Assembly: GCA_964425915.1 (NCBI GenBank)
Contig: CAYROO010000006.1
Coordinates: 76,976-140,975, forward strand
Reading direction: 5' to 3'
DNA: 64,000 nucleotides
Source of the DNA: Polycyclovorans sp964425915
GTDB lineage: Bacteria > Pseudomonadota > Gammaproteobacteria > Nevskiales > Nevskiaceae
Shown in pieces: positions 34,669-44,364 of the stretch (positions are counted from its first letter, which is position 1; each line of letters opens with the position of its first letter). The translations under genes and the position numbers were made by a program. The notes beneath the pieces were generated by a model that was not told where the DNA came from, did no database searches, and saw only the letters and a list, made by a program, of their open reading frames with translations.

Positions 34669-35364
34669 ATGCGCATGCCCCAACCCGAACGCCTGTCCCC
34701 GCGCGACCTGCTCCGCGAATGGCGCGTACTGCGCGACCTGCTGGCGCTGGCGACGCAGCGCACGGTTGACCTGCCGCGCGGAGAAGGTGCGCCGGTCCTG
34801 GTGATCCCCGGCTTTGGCGCCAGTGATGGCGCCACCGCGGTATTGCGTCGCCGCCTGACAGCGCTCGGCCATGAGGTCCACGGCTGGGGCCTGGGTCGCA
34901 ACCGCGGCCAGGTCGAAGCGGATGTGCAGCAGTTACTGCCAGCCATCGACCGTCTTCACACGGATCGCGGCCGTCGGGTCAGCCTGGTCGGCTGGAGCCT
35001 CGGTGGCGTGATTGCCCGCGAGCTGGCGCGCGCACGGCCGCAGACCGTGGCGCGGGTCATCACCCTGGGGTCGCCGCTGGTGGGCGGCCCGAAATACACC
35101 TTCACCGCCGGCTGGTATGCACGCCAGGGGATGGACCTGGATCGGATTGAACGCCGCATCGCCGACCGCGAAGCCGCCACGCCCCTGCCCTGCCCGCTGC
35201 TGTCGCTCTATACGCGCCACGACGGCATGGTGCATTTCGGTGCCAGTTTCGACCCCTGGCACCCCGAAGTTCGGCATCAGGAAGTGGACAGCTCGCACCT
35301 CGGGATGTGCCTGGCCCCGGCGGTGCTGCGCGCCATCGCGGTCGAACTGGCAGCAAGCCCATGA
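34669..35364 (+). CDS. Alpha/beta hydrolase (lipase/esterase-like)
   Basis: 231 residues. LVIPGFGASDGAT forms the oxyanion-hole strand; the nucleophile elbow is VGWSLGG (Ser ~109), followed by LGSPLVGGPKYTFTAGWYA; Asp is in YTRHDGMVHF and the His in DSSHLGM. No signal peptide, so cytosolic. ATG 34669 is used; an ATG two codons later is also possible. Overlaps the RDD gene by 4 nt (ATGA), so the two are coupled. Substrate unknown. Confidence 0.85.
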   Translation: MRMPQPERLSPRDLLREWRVLRDLLALATQRTVDLPRGEGAPVLVIPGFGASDGATAVLRRRLTALGHEVHGWGLGRNRGQVEADVQQLLPAIDRLHTDRGRRVSLVGWSLGGVIARELARARPQTVARVITLGSPLVGGPKYTFTAGWYARQGMDLDRIERRIADREAATPLPCPLLSLYTRHDGMVHFGASFDPWHPEVRHQEVDSSHLGMCLAPAVLRAIAVELAASP

Positions 35365-35768
35365 TGCCGGCCCCACTGTGGCGGCGACTCGCCGCCACCG
35401 TCTATGACGGATTGCTGCTGGTGGCCCTGTGGATGTCGGCGGTGCTGGCCGAGGTCCTGGTCACCGATGCACTGGGGATCAGCCGCAGCCCAGAAATGAC
35501 CCGCCTGATTCTCGCCTCACTCGGCTTCGGTTTCTTCGGCTGGTTCTGGACCCATGGCGGGCAGACGCTGGGTGGCCGCGCCTGGCGACTGCAGGTGCAA
35601 CGTCAAGACGGGTTGCCACTGCGGTGGCCGGAGGCGATGCTACGTTTCGTCGGCGGTGTCACCTGGCTACCCCTGGGCATGGTGTTCGCTGCCGTGCACC
35701 CGGAGCGGCGCGCATTGCATGACGTATTGGCCGGGACGCGTGTCGTGCTGCTCGACCGCAGCCCCTGA
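35361..35768 (+). CDS. RDD-family membrane protein
   Basis: 135 residues. The RDD motif region appears as LWRRLAATVYDGLLLVALW at the N-terminus (Arg and Asp), then membrane segments at ~15-35, ~50-70 and ~95-115, with TLGGRAWRLQVQRQDG and HDVLAGTRVV typical of the family. Function unknown; some RDD proteins affect ion transport. Convergent with lptG, 7 nt apart. Confidence 0.85.
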   Translation: MMPAPLWRRLAATVYDGLLLVALWMSAVLAEVLVTDALGISRSPEMTRLILASLGFGFFGWFWTHGGQTLGGRAWRLQVQRQDGLPLRWPEAMLRFVGGVTWLPLGMVFAAVHPERRALHDVLAGTRVVLLDRSP

Positions 35769-35775
35769 GCACCCT

Positions 35776-36843
35776 TCAGCGCGCGCCCTGCAGTCGCCAG
35801 AGCCCGATCGCCGTGAGCACCGCGCTGGGGCCTCCGGCGCCCAGTACCGCCGGCCAGCCATAGAGCTGGCCGAGACTGCCGCTGACCTCGTTGGTGACGA
35901 AGAATCCGACCCCGATCAGCACCCCAAAAAACAGTCGCTGCCCCATGCCGCTGTCGCGCAGCGAGCCGAACACGAAGGGCACCGCAAACAAGGTCATCGC
36001 CAGTACCGTGAAGGGCGCCATCAGCTTGCGCCACAGCGCGCGCTCGGCTTCGGCCGCATCCAGCGCATTGCGCTCCAGGTAGTCCACCAGGCGCAACAGG
36101 CCGACAATCGACGCGCTCTCCGCCTCCAGCACCAGCAGGCGCAACACTTCCGGGGACAGCTCGCCGTCCCAATCCTGGGCGACTGCCTGTAATCGGGCCA
36201 CCTGATCAGCGTCGAAGCGGGATGCCATCACGCCATCGAGACGCCAGCGATCACCGCCCACCTGCACCATGTCCTCGACCCGGGCCCACTGCGACAGCCC
36301 GCCAGCGCCGTCGAGACGAAATAGGTCAACCTGTTGCAAGTGATCCGGGCTGACCACCCGCCGCACGTGCAGTACATCATCACCGGCACGCAACCACACT
36401 GGCTTGAGCACTTGGCCAGCGTCGACGCCAGAGCGCGCCACGGTCCGCAAGCGTTCCGCCTGGGTCTGACCCCAGGGCGCCAGCCAATCCCCCATCGCCA
36501 GCGTGAAGACCGCCATCAACAGACCCGCCACCAGCGCCGAGCCGCCCAGCCGCAGGCTCGAAACACCGGCTGCCCGCAGCGCCGTCAGTTCGCCCTGGGA
36601 GGCCAGGGTGCCGAGCCCGGCCAGCGTTCCCAGCAGGGCAATGACTGGCAACAGGGTGTACATCGCCGCCGGCATCATCAGCACGGTGTACTGCGCCAAG
36701 GCCCAAAGGGTGAATTGACCCTCGCCGGTATCGTCCACTTCGGAGACAAAGCTGATAAAGCTGAACAGGGCGATCAGTACCAGCGCCACGATGGCGCTCA
36801 TGGTCAGCACGTGCTGGGCGATGTGGCGGTCGAAACGTTTCAT
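35776..36843 (-). CDS. lptG: LPS export permease LptG
   Basis: 355 residues. Inner-membrane permease which with LptF and LptB2 extracts lipopolysaccharide for transport to the cell surface. Six hydrophobic segments, three before and three after a large periplasmic beta-jellyroll domain (~130-270). N-terminus MKRFDRHIAQHVL and EVDDTGEGQFTLWALAQY are typical. Start at 36843 overlaps the lptF stop (ATGA). Confidence 0.95.
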   Translation of the reverse strand: MKRFDRHIAQHVLTMSAIVALVLIALFSFISFVSEVDDTGEGQFTLWALAQYTVLMMPAAMYTLLPVIALLGTLAGLGTLASQGELTALRAAGVSSLRLGGSALVAGLLMAVFTLAMGDWLAPWGQTQAERLRTVARSGVDAGQVLKPVWLRAGDDVLHVRRVVSPDHLQQVDLFRLDGAGGLSQWARVEDMVQVGGDRWRLDGVMASRFDADQVARLQAVAQDWDGELSPEVLRLLVLEAESASIVGLLRLVDYLERNALDAAEAERALWRKLMAPFTVLAMTLFAVPFVFGSLRDSGMGQRLFFGVLIGVGFFVTNEVSGSLGQLYGWPAVLGAGGPSAVLTAIGLWRLQGAR

Positions 36844-37916
36844 CGCAGACGCCCGGCCTGCCGCAGGATCAGGAACGCGGCCAGCGCAGCGAACAGCCCA
36901 TGCACCCACCAGATCCCCAGCAGCGGCGACACCGCACCCTTGGCGATCCACACCTGCCCGAGGGTGATCATCTGGCTGTACACCAGATACAGCACCACCC
37001 CCACTACCAGACGCCCGTAGCGGCCGCTGCGTGGCGGAACATGCGACAGCGGCACCGCCAGCATCACCAGGATCAGCACCGACACCGGCACTGCCAGCCG
37101 AAAACTCAGCTCCGCCAGATCCTCGTTACCACGGGCCTCCCACAGCGCCGCGCTGGATGCCAGCTTGCGCTTGCTGCTGAGCTCGGAAAACTGGGGTGGT
37201 GCGATGCGTGTGGTCAACCGGTCGAAGCCGATGATCTCGAAGCGGCCGCTGCCCGGGGTTCCCACATAGCGATGTCCTTCTGCCAGGCTGAGCACGCGCT
37301 CGCCGGTCACCGGGTCGGCATCGCTGCGTCCGCGCTCCGCCACCAGCACGCTCTCGCCGCCATCGGCATCCACCTGCATCCCAAAGAACTGCTCGATGTC
37401 ATGCCCGTCATCGCTGAGGCGGCCCGTATAGAGCACCGCGTCGGCGCCCGGCAGGGACTTGAAGCGTCCCGCCTCGAAGGGGTTGTAGCGATTCGCACGC
37501 GCGGCGTCCGCCACCAGCGCGTCGGCAGTCCGTCCCGCCCAGGGCCCTAGCTCGAAGGCGAGCAGGGCCGTGAGCAGTGACACACCCGCCGCCAGCCACA
37601 GGCACGGCCGGTACAGCACCGAAAGTGGCGCACCACAGGCCAGCAGCGCCGTGACTTCCTGGTCACGGTAGAGCCGGCCGAGCGCCATCATCACCGCCAA
37701 CAGCAGGGAAATGGGCGTCAGGATGATCAGATACTGGAGGCTCGACAGGCCGGCCACCTGGAACAGCAGCTCTTCCGGCAGGCGCCCTTGAGCGGCCTGG
37801 CCCAGAAACCGGGCAAAGCGGGTGGCCAGCATGATCGCCAGCAACACCACCGTCACCCCCAGCCAGCTGAGGGCGGTTTCGCGGAACAGGTAGCGTTCGA
37901 GGCGGACGGCGCGCAT
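36840..37916 (-). CDS. lptF: LPS export permease LptF
   Basis: 358 residues, same six-helix plus jellyroll plan as LptG. N-terminus LERYLFRETALSWLGVTVV, YLIILTPISLLLAVMMALGRLYRDQEVTAL with the LptB-coupling helix in parts, and the C-terminal HVPPRSGRYGRLVVGVVLYL. Divergent from pepA as in E. coli. Confidence 0.95.
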   Translation of the reverse strand: MRAVRLERYLFRETALSWLGVTVVLLAIMLATRFARFLGQAAQGRLPEELLFQVAGLSSLQYLIILTPISLLLAVMMALGRLYRDQEVTALLACGAPLSVLYRPCLWLAAGVSLLTALLAFELGPWAGRTADALVADAARANRYNPFEAGRFKSLPGADAVLYTGRLSDDGHDIEQFFGMQVDADGGESVLVAERGRSDADPVTGERVLSLAEGHRYVGTPGSGRFEIIGFDRLTTRIAPPQFSELSSKRKLASSAALWEARGNEDLAELSFRLAVPVSVLILVMLAVPLSHVPPRSGRYGRLVVGVVLYLVYSQMITLGQVWIAKGAVSPLLGIWWVHGLFAALAAFLILRQAGRLR

Positions 37917-37957
37917 CCCGGCATTATGACGCCCCGCCGGACAGACAGTCGGTCGCC

Positions 37958-37987
37958 TTGGTCATCCGTGGGCGTCAGGACTACACT
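37958..37987 (+). promoter_or_regulatory. Predicted promoter of pepA
   Basis: TTGGTC, 18-bp spacer, TACACT, giving a leader of about 95 nt before the pepA start at 38089. The only good match in the lptF-pepA spacer on this strand. Confidence 0.45.
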
Positions 37988-38088
37988 TGCGACTGGGCCT
38001 TCCGGGCCCCTTCCATCCACGTTCCGGCGCATCGGCGCTGGCGGCCGACCTTCTGGCCGTTGGCAGCGCGCCCTATTTCGAGGCATCC

Positions 38089-39600
38089 ATGGAGTACTTC
38101 GTCAAGAGCGGCCATCCCGAAAAGCAGCGCGTGGCCTGTGTCATCGTCGGGGTCTATGACCGCCGCGCTCTCAGTGAGTCCGCGCAGATTATCGACACCG
38201 CCAGTGACGGCCTGCTCTCAACCGTACTGCGGCGTGGCGACATGGATGGCAAGACCGGGACCACCCTGATGTTGCACAGCGTGCCCGGCACCTTGGCCGA
38301 TCGCGTGCTGCTGGTCGGACTGGGCAAGGAACGCAGCTTTGATGACGCCGCCTACCGCAAGGCACTGGCTTCGGCGGCGCGCGCACTGCGCGGCACCGGC
38401 AGCCTCGATGCGGTCAATTACCTGACCCATCTGAGTCTCAAGGGCCGCGACACCACCTGGATGCTGCAGCAGGCGGTGATGGTCACCGAAGAAGGCTTCT
38501 ACCGCATGGACAGCTGCCGTGGCGACAAGGCACGCGAAGACCTGTCGCTGCCGAAGCTGGAGCGGCTCACCTTTGACGTGCCCAAGCGCTCGGACGTGCC
38601 GGCGGCGGAACGCGGCCTCGCCGAGGGTCTCGCCATGGCACATGGCATGCGCCTGACCAAGGACCTGGGTAACCTGCCCGGCAACCGCTGCACGCCGACC
38701 TATTTGGCCGAGCAGGCGATGGCGCTGGCGCAGGAATGGCCGATACGCAGCCGGGTGCTGGAACAGTCCGACATGGAAGCCCTCGGCATGGGGGCGCTGC
38801 TGTCGGTCTCGCGCGGCTCGCGTCAGCCGCCCAAGCTGATCCTGATGGAATACCTGCACGGCCAGCCGGATGAGAAGCCGATCGTATTGGTCGGCAAAGG
38901 TTTGACCTTCGATGCCGGCGGCATCTCGATCAAGCCCGCCGCCAAGATGGACGAAATGAAGTTCGACATGTGTGGCGGCGCCACCGTGTTCGGCGTAATG
39001 CGCGCCATCAGCGAACTGAAGCTGCCACTTAACGTGATCGGCGTGGTCCCGGCCTCCGAGAACCTGCCCGACGGCGACGCCAACAAGCCGGGGGACATCG
39101 TCACCTCCATGGCCGGCATCACCATCGAAGTGCTCAACACCGATGCCGAAGGTCGGCTGATCCTCTGCGACGCCCTCACCTACGCCGAGCGCACCTACGA
39201 CCCCGCCCTGTGCATTGACATGGCGACGCTCACCGGGGCCTGTGTGGTGGCCCTCGGCAGCCCGGCCAGCGCGCTATTCAGCAATCAGAGCTCGCTGGCG
39301 CGGCAGTTGCTGGCGGCCGGTGACAGCAGCGGCGACCGCGCCTGGGAAATGCCCCTGTGGCCGGAGTACGACGAACAGCTCGCCAGCGAGTTCGCCGATG
39401 TCGCCAATATCGCCACCAAGGGCGTTGGCGAAGCCGGTGCCGCCGTGGCGGCAGCCTTCCTGCACCGCTTCACCCGCAAGATGAAGTGGGCGCATCTGGA
39501 CATCGCCGGCACCGCCTGGACCGGCAAGAAGGCCAGTGGCCGGCCGGTCCCGCTGCTGACCCAGTTCCTGATCAACCAGGCCAGCCGCGTCGACGGCTGA
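38089..39600 (+). CDS. pepA: Leucyl aminopeptidase (M17)
   Basis: 503 residues. Two-zinc hexameric aminopeptidase; in E. coli PepA also binds DNA. N-terminal domain ~1-170; catalytic domain with VGKGLTFDAGGISIKPA, DMCGGATVFGVMRA, NLPDGDANKPGDIV and the signature NTDAEGRLILCDAL. Start at ATG 38089 (MEYFVKSGHPEKQR) has GAGG 8 nt ahead; the open frame before it is leader. First gene of pepA-holC-valS-fxsA. Confidence 0.95.
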   Translation: MEYFVKSGHPEKQRVACVIVGVYDRRALSESAQIIDTASDGLLSTVLRRGDMDGKTGTTLMLHSVPGTLADRVLLVGLGKERSFDDAAYRKALASAARALRGTGSLDAVNYLTHLSLKGRDTTWMLQQAVMVTEEGFYRMDSCRGDKAREDLSLPKLERLTFDVPKRSDVPAAERGLAEGLAMAHGMRLTKDLGNLPGNRCTPTYLAEQAMALAQEWPIRSRVLEQSDMEALGMGALLSVSRGSRQPPKLILMEYLHGQPDEKPIVLVGKGLTFDAGGISIKPAAKMDEMKFDMCGGATVFGVMRAISELKLPLNVIGVVPASENLPDGDANKPGDIVTSMAGITIEVLNTDAEGRLILCDALTYAERTYDPALCIDMATLTGACVVALGSPASALFSNQSSLARQLLAAGDSSGDRAWEMPLWPEYDEQLASEFADVANIATKGVGEAGAAVAAAFLHRFTRKMKWAHLDIAGTAWTGKKASGRPVPLLTQFLINQASRVDG

Positions 39601-39607
39601 GCCGGTC

Positions 39608-40039
39608 ATGACGCGCATCGACTTCTACATCCTGCCGCCCGGCGTCAGCGACCCCGTGGCCACCGCCTGCCGCCTCTGCGACAAGGCGGTGGCCCAGGGA
39701 CTGCACCTTTACGTGCAGGCCACCCCCAGCCTCACCGAGGCGCTGGATGGCGCACTCTGGAGCTTTCGCCAGGGCAGCTTCCTGTCGCACGAGGCCTATC
39801 AGGGACAAGCCCTGTCCGCACCTCTGCCCAAAGTGCTGCTGGGCAGTGTCGAGCCGCCCGAAAGTCACCAGCAAGTGCTGATCAATCTGGGCGAAGAGAT
39901 TCCCGCCTGGTTCGGTCGCTTCGAGCGCGTGCTGGAGCTGGTCTATGGCGATGACACCCAGCGCGCAAGGCTGCGCCAACGTTTCAAGACCTATCGCGAC
40001 CGCGGCTTCCCGCTGCAATCCCACGAACTGCCGGCCTGA
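39608..40039 (+). CDS. holC: DNA polymerase III chi subunit
   Basis: 143 residues. Clamp-loader-associated subunit that contacts SSB. Family features: RIDFYILPPG start, ACRLCDKAVAQGLHLYV, LWSFRQGSFLSH, and the C-terminal RFKTYRDRGFPLQSHEL. Lies between pepA and valS, its usual position. Confidence 0.93.
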   Translation: MTRIDFYILPPGVSDPVATACRLCDKAVAQGLHLYVQATPSLTEALDGALWSFRQGSFLSHEAYQGQALSAPLPKVLLGSVEPPESHQQVLINLGEEIPAWFGRFERVLELVYGDDTQRARLRQRFKTYRDRGFPLQSHELPA

Positions 40040-40055
40040 GCGGCCACACCCCTCC

Positions 40056-42869
40056 ATGGAAAAGACCTTCGACCCCGCCCTCGTGGAAGCCCGCTGGCGC
40101 GAGACCTGGGAACAACAAGGCGCCTACGCCGCCGGTCGCCACGCCCCCGGCGACGGCCAGCCCTACAGCATCATGATTCCGCCGCCCAACGTCACGGGCA
40201 CCTTGCACATGGGGCATGCCTTCCAGCACACCATCATGGATGCGCTGATCCGCCACCAGCGCATGCGCGGACGCGACACCCTCTGGCAGCCGGGCACGGA
40301 CCACGCTGGCATCGCCACCCAGATGGTGGTGGAGCGCAACCTCAAACAGGCGGGCGAACCCGGCCGCGCCGAATTGGGTCGCGACAAGTTCCTGGAAAAG
40401 GTCTGGGAGTGGAAGCGCTACTCCGCCGGCACCATTAGCGATCAGATCCGCCGCATGGGCTCCTCGGTGGACTGGTCGCGCGAAGCCTTCACCATGGACC
40501 CGGGCTATAACGCCGCCGTCATCGAGCATTTCGTGCGCCTGCACGAGGCCGGCCTGATCTACCGCGGCAAGCGGCTGGTCAACTGGGATCCGGTGCTGCA
40601 GACCGCCATTTCCGACCTGGAAGTGGTCAGCGAGGAGGAGAAGGGCTTCCTCTGGCACTTCCGCTACCCGCTGGCGGATGGCAGCGGCCATCTGGTGGTG
40701 GCGACCACCCGCCCCGAGACCATGCTGGGCGACACCGCGGTGGCGGTGCACCCCGAGGACGAACGCTACCGGCACCTGGTGGGCCGGATGATCCGGCTAC
40801 CGCTGTGTGATCGTGAGATTCCCATCATCGCTGACGACTACGTCGATCCCGAATTCGGTACCGGCTGCGTCAAGATCACCCCGGCTCATGACTTCAACGA
40901 CTATCAGGTGGGCCAGCGTCACGGCCTGCCGATGATCAATGTGCTGACCCGCACGGCGACCCTCACCGACGACGTGCCCGAGGCCTATCGTGGCCTCGAC
41001 CGCTTCGAGGCCCGCCAGCGCATCGTGGCCGACTTCGAGGCCCAGGGTCTGCTGGAAAAAGTCCAGGACCACGTCCTCAAGGTGCCGCGTGGTGACCGCA
41101 CGGGTGTGGTGCTGGAGCCCTGGCTGACCGACCAATGGTTCGTCGACCTCACCCGCGACACCCTCCCTGACGGCCGCCCCGGCGGTCGTGCCGCCATCAC
41201 CCGGCCCGCCATCGAGGCGGTGGAATCGGGCCGCATGCGCTTCGTCCCGGACAACTGGAAGACCACCTATTTCCATTGGCTGCACAACATCCAGGACTGG
41301 TGCATCAGCCGTCAGTTGTGGTGGGGCCATCGCATTCCTGCCTGGTATGACGAGGCGGGCAACGTTTACGTTGGGCGCAGCGAGGCGGAGGTGCGCGAGA
41401 AGTACGCCGCACAGCTCAGCCCTGACGCCGCACTGACCCAGGACAACGACGTTTTCGACACCTGGTTCTCCTCCGATATCTGGCCCTTCGCCACCCTCGG
41501 CTGGCCCGAGGCCACGCCCGAGCTGCAGAAGTACTATCCCGGCGCGGTGCTGGTGACCGGCTTCGACATCATCTTTTTCTGGGTCGCCCGGATGATGATG
41601 ATGGGCCTGTATTTCCAGCAAGAGGTGCCGTTCCGCGAGGTCTACATCACCGGCCTGGTGCGCGACCCCGAGGGCAACAAGATGTCCAAGTCCAAGGGCA
41701 ATGTGCTCGATCCCCTGGACGTGGTTGACGGCATCACGCTCGACGCCCTGCTGGCCAAGCGCACCACCGGGCTGATGCAGCCTGAGATGGCCAAGCGCAT
41801 CGAGAAGAAGACCCGCAAGGACTACCCTGAAGGCATCGCCGCGGTTGGCGTGGATGCCCTGCGCTTCACCTTTGCGGCGCTGGCCACCCAAGGCCGCGAC
41901 ATCCGCTTCGATGCCGCGCGTGCCGAGGGCTACCGCAACTTCTGCAACAAGATCTGGAACGCCGCACGCTTCGTGCTGATGCAATGCGAAGGCCAGGACA
42001 CCGGCACCGCCGCCGATGCCGAGGTGGTGCTCTCCAGTGCCGACCGTTGGATCATCTCGCAGCTGCAGCGGCTGGAGGCCGAAGCCGCCCAGCACTTCGC
42101 CGACTACCGATTCGACCTGCTCGCGGCGGCGCTCTACCAGTTCATCTGGAACGAGTACTGCGACTGGTATCTGGAGCTGTCCAAGCCCGCCCTGCAACAA
42201 GGCAGTCCTGCCGAGCAACGCGGTACCCGCCGCACCCTGGTGCGCGTGCTGGAAACCGCCCTGCGCCTGCTGCACCCGCTGATGCCCTTCCTCACCGAAG
42301 ACATCTGGCAACGGGTCGCGCCGCTGGCCGGCATCGACGGTGGGCTGCTGATGCACCAGCCCTACCCGCAGCCCGATTCGTCACGGCTGGATACCACGGC
42401 CGAAGCCGACATCGCCTGGCTCAAGGCGGTGATTCTCGGCGTGCGCCAGATCCGTGGCGAGATGGACCTGTCGCCGGCCAAGGCCTTGCCGCTGCTGGTG
42501 CAGAACGCCACCCCGGCCGACCGTGACCGTCTGCAGCGTCTGGACGGCTCGATCCGCTTCCTGGCGCGCATCGACAGCATCGAACAGTTGGATGCCGAAG
42601 CGCCGCCGGCAGCCGTCGCGCTCTGCGGTGAGATGAAGCTGCTGGTGCCGATGGCCGGGCTGATCGACAAGGCCGCCGAACTGGCGCGTCTCGACAAGCA
42701 GCTGACCAAGCTGTCCGGCGACCGCGAGAAGACCGCCACCCGCGTCAATAACCCGAACTTCGGCAAGGCGCCAGCAGCGGTTCAGCAGCAGGCACGAGAC
42801 CTGCTGGCCCAGCAGGATGCCGACCTGGCGCGGCTGCGCGAGCAGCGCCAGCGCATCGAGCAACTCTGA
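40056..42869 (+). CDS. valS: Valine-tRNA ligase
   Basis: 937 residues, class I. HIGH motif as TGTLHMGHAFQ, KMSKS as NKMSKSKGNVLDPLD. CP1 editing domain ~190-340 (TTRPETMLGDTAVAVHPEDER in parts), anticodon-binding region ~640-790 and the C-terminal coiled coil (ELARLDKQLTKLSGDREK). Met at 40056 (MEKTFDPALVEARW) is the family start. Stop overlaps the fxsA start (TGATG). Confidence 0.97.
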   Translation: MEKTFDPALVEARWRETWEQQGAYAAGRHAPGDGQPYSIMIPPPNVTGTLHMGHAFQHTIMDALIRHQRMRGRDTLWQPGTDHAGIATQMVVERNLKQAGEPGRAELGRDKFLEKVWEWKRYSAGTISDQIRRMGSSVDWSREAFTMDPGYNAAVIEHFVRLHEAGLIYRGKRLVNWDPVLQTAISDLEVVSEEEKGFLWHFRYPLADGSGHLVVATTRPETMLGDTAVAVHPEDERYRHLVGRMIRLPLCDREIPIIADDYVDPEFGTGCVKITPAHDFNDYQVGQRHGLPMINVLTRTATLTDDVPEAYRGLDRFEARQRIVADFEAQGLLEKVQDHVLKVPRGDRTGVVLEPWLTDQWFVDLTRDTLPDGRPGGRAAITRPAIEAVESGRMRFVPDNWKTTYFHWLHNIQDWCISRQLWWGHRIPAWYDEAGNVYVGRSEAEVREKYAAQLSPDAALTQDNDVFDTWFSSDIWPFATLGWPEATPELQKYYPGAVLVTGFDIIFFWVARMMMMGLYFQQEVPFREVYITGLVRDPEGNKMSKSKGNVLDPLDVVDGITLDALLAKRTTGLMQPEMAKRIEKKTRKDYPEGIAAVGVDALRFTFAALATQGRDIRFDAARAEGYRNFCNKIWNAARFVLMQCEGQDTGTAADAEVVLSSADRWIISQLQRLEAEAAQHFADYRFDLLAAALYQFIWNEYCDWYLELSKPALQQGSPAEQRGTRRTLVRVLETALRLLHPLMPFLTEDIWQRVAPLAGIDGGLLMHQPYPQPDSSRLDTTAEADIAWLKAVILGVRQIRGEMDLSPAKALPLLVQNATPADRDRLQRLDGSIRFLARIDSIEQLDAEAPPAAVALCGEMKLLVPMAGLIDKAAELARLDKQLTKLSGDREKTATRVNNPNFGKAPAAVQQQARDLLAQQDADLARLREQRQRIEQL

Positions 42870-43288
42870 TGCCACTGCTGATCCTGCTCCTGCTGCTGGT
42901 CTGTGAAATCAGTCTGTTGGTGAGCCTGGTGGACGCCGTCGGGGTGATTCCCACCGTGCTGTGGATCCTCTTCAGCGGCTTCCTTGGTCTGTGGCTGATC
43001 CGCCGTACGGGACTGAGCGTGATGCGCCGTATGCAGGAAGCCACTGCCCGCGGCGAGCTGCCGACCACCGATCTGCTCGGCGAGATGCTGCTGCTGCTGG
43101 CCGGGCTGCTGTTTCTGCTGCCCGGCGTGCTGCTGGACCTGCTGGCCTTCGGCGTACTGGCGCTCAGCGGTCTGCGTTTCTGGCTGGCGCGCAAGGTGCA
43201 GCAGGGCATGCAGCGGGCACAGCCACAGCTGCGCATGCCGGTGACCCTGGAGGGTGAATACCGGCGCCGCGACGAACCGCCGCGCTAA
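42869..43288 (+). CDS. FxsA-family membrane protein
   Basis: 139 residues with four hydrophobic segments (LLILLLLLVCEISLLVSL, PTVLWILFSGFLGLWLI, LLLLAGLLFLLPGVLLDLLA and LALSGLRFWLA in parts). LLPGVLLD is the family hallmark. In E. coli FxsA affects exclusion of phage T7 by the F plasmid; the native role is unknown. Start overlaps the valS stop. Last gene before tRNA-Thr. Confidence 0.9.
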   Translation: MPLLILLLLLVCEISLLVSLVDAVGVIPTVLWILFSGFLGLWLIRRTGLSVMRRMQEATARGELPTTDLLGEMLLLLAGLLFLLPGVLLDLLAFGVLALSGLRFWLARKVQQGMQRAQPQLRMPVTLEGEYRRRDEPPR

Positions 43289-43311
43289 GCCCGCAGCGCC
43301 CGCTTCAGCGG

Positions 43312-43340
43312 TTGTGGTGCCCGGACCGCCCCCCTATAAT
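43312..43340 (+). promoter_or_regulatory. Promoter of tRNA-Thr
   Basis: TTGTGG, 17-bp spacer, perfect TATAAT, 17 nt before the tRNA. Confidence 0.75.
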
Positions 43341-43357
43341 TCGCGGCCCTCGACGAC

Positions 43358-43436
<79 letters not shown>

Positions 43437-43464
43437 CTCAGGGCATTTCCGTTTTTACAATCCG

Positions 43465-43485
43465 CCCGGATTTTTTCAATCCGGG
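43465..43485 (+). terminator. Hairpin downstream of tRNA-Thr
   Basis: CCCGGATT-TTTTC-AATCCGGG, an 8-bp stem, followed by GGCTTTATTCTCATTT. It lies inside the island, so it was brought in with it and probably replaces the terminator lost by the tRNA. Confidence 0.5.
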
Positions 43486-43684
43486 GGCTTTATTCTCATT
43501 TCGAACTCCGACTCCTCGGGGCCCGAGACACCGGCTCATCCCTCATTGCCCCAGCATCCATCGGTGGCATCAGACCTGTCGATCGGCTCTATCCAACCCG
43601 CCCTATTGAAGAGCACATCGGGGCATTGCTCGATGCATGCTCGGCAGCGCGTACGCCATCAAGACCTACCAAGTAGCATGGGCC

Positions 43685-43713
43685 TTGATCTGTACAATTC
43701 AGACCGGTACAAA
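43685..43713 (+). promoter_or_regulatory. Candidate promoter of the island's first gene
   Basis: TTGATC, 17-bp spacer, TACAAA, about 40 nt before the ATG at 43755. Confidence 0.4.
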
Positions 43714-43754
43714 CCGAGCTGAGAGATATCAGCGACTTCGGGAGGGATTCAGGG

Positions 43755-44363
43755 ATGGAGCCACTACGCGCCCAAGGGCGTATTCGCCAGCCGCACAAGG
43801 AAGAAGACAACCTCTGGGTATGGCTGTGTGTGATCGGGCCGTTCGTGCTGATCGCAATCGCGGGGGGCACGATGTTCCTGGAGAAGTTGGAACGCCAGCA
43901 TGCCCAGCAGGTGGCTGTGGAACGCCAGCAGTCAGCTTTTGAACGTGAGCAGTTGGAAGCCAGGTTAGCGGCCGAGCGGCAGGCCCGAATACACGCACCA
44001 GTTAGCACGAGAGCGGCGAATAGTGCCGCATCGGCTGCCGTTAACCGCTACTACGACAATCGGCCTGCACCGTCTGCACCGCGGGAACCCACCGCGAAAG
44101 AACGATACGAGCGCACCGCAGAGATCTATCGATCCATGCGGACAACCCCGCCCCCATCATCAAGGCAGACGGTTCAGCAATCGCCGCAGACGGCATCTTC
44201 GAGGCCCATCAACAGCATGGGCTGGGAGTGCAACCATCTAGACCAAGAAAAGGACCGCATTGAGCAGCTGATGCGTGACCACCGATACGCCAATGGTCAG
44301 GGATATCGGGATCAGCTGAACACCATCTGGGGACGGATGGTGGAGCTGGGGTGTGCGCGTTAG
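43755..44363 (+). CDS. Island protein: single-span membrane protein with coiled coil
   Basis: 202 residues, not recognised. Residues ~1-20 are polar; ~21-42 (LWVWLCVIGPFVLIAIAGG) form a membrane helix; ~43-80 are a Glu/Arg/Gln coiled coil (ERQQSAFEREQLEARLAAER); ~80-150 are Pro/Ser/Thr-rich and disordered; ~153-202 form a compact helical end with two Cys (WECNHLDQEKDRIEQLM and WGRMVELGC) that could bond in the periplasm. GGAGG at 43741 supports the start. The stop is 1 nt from the convergent SRAP stop. Confidence 0.7.
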   Translation: MEPLRAQGRIRQPHKEEDNLWVWLCVIGPFVLIAIAGGTMFLEKLERQHAQQVAVERQQSAFEREQLEARLAAERQARIHAPVSTRAANSAASAAVNRYYDNRPAPSAPREPTAKERYERTAEIYRSMRTTPPPSSRQTVQQSPQTASSRPINSMGWECNHLDQEKDRIEQLMRDHRYANGQGYRDQLNTIWGRMVELGCAR

Positions 44364-44364
44364 C

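Noticed and set aside
40797..42356. 519-codon open frame antisense to valS
   Set aside because: Shadow of valS; low-complexity His/Gly/Val/Glu pattern and no domain or ribosome site.
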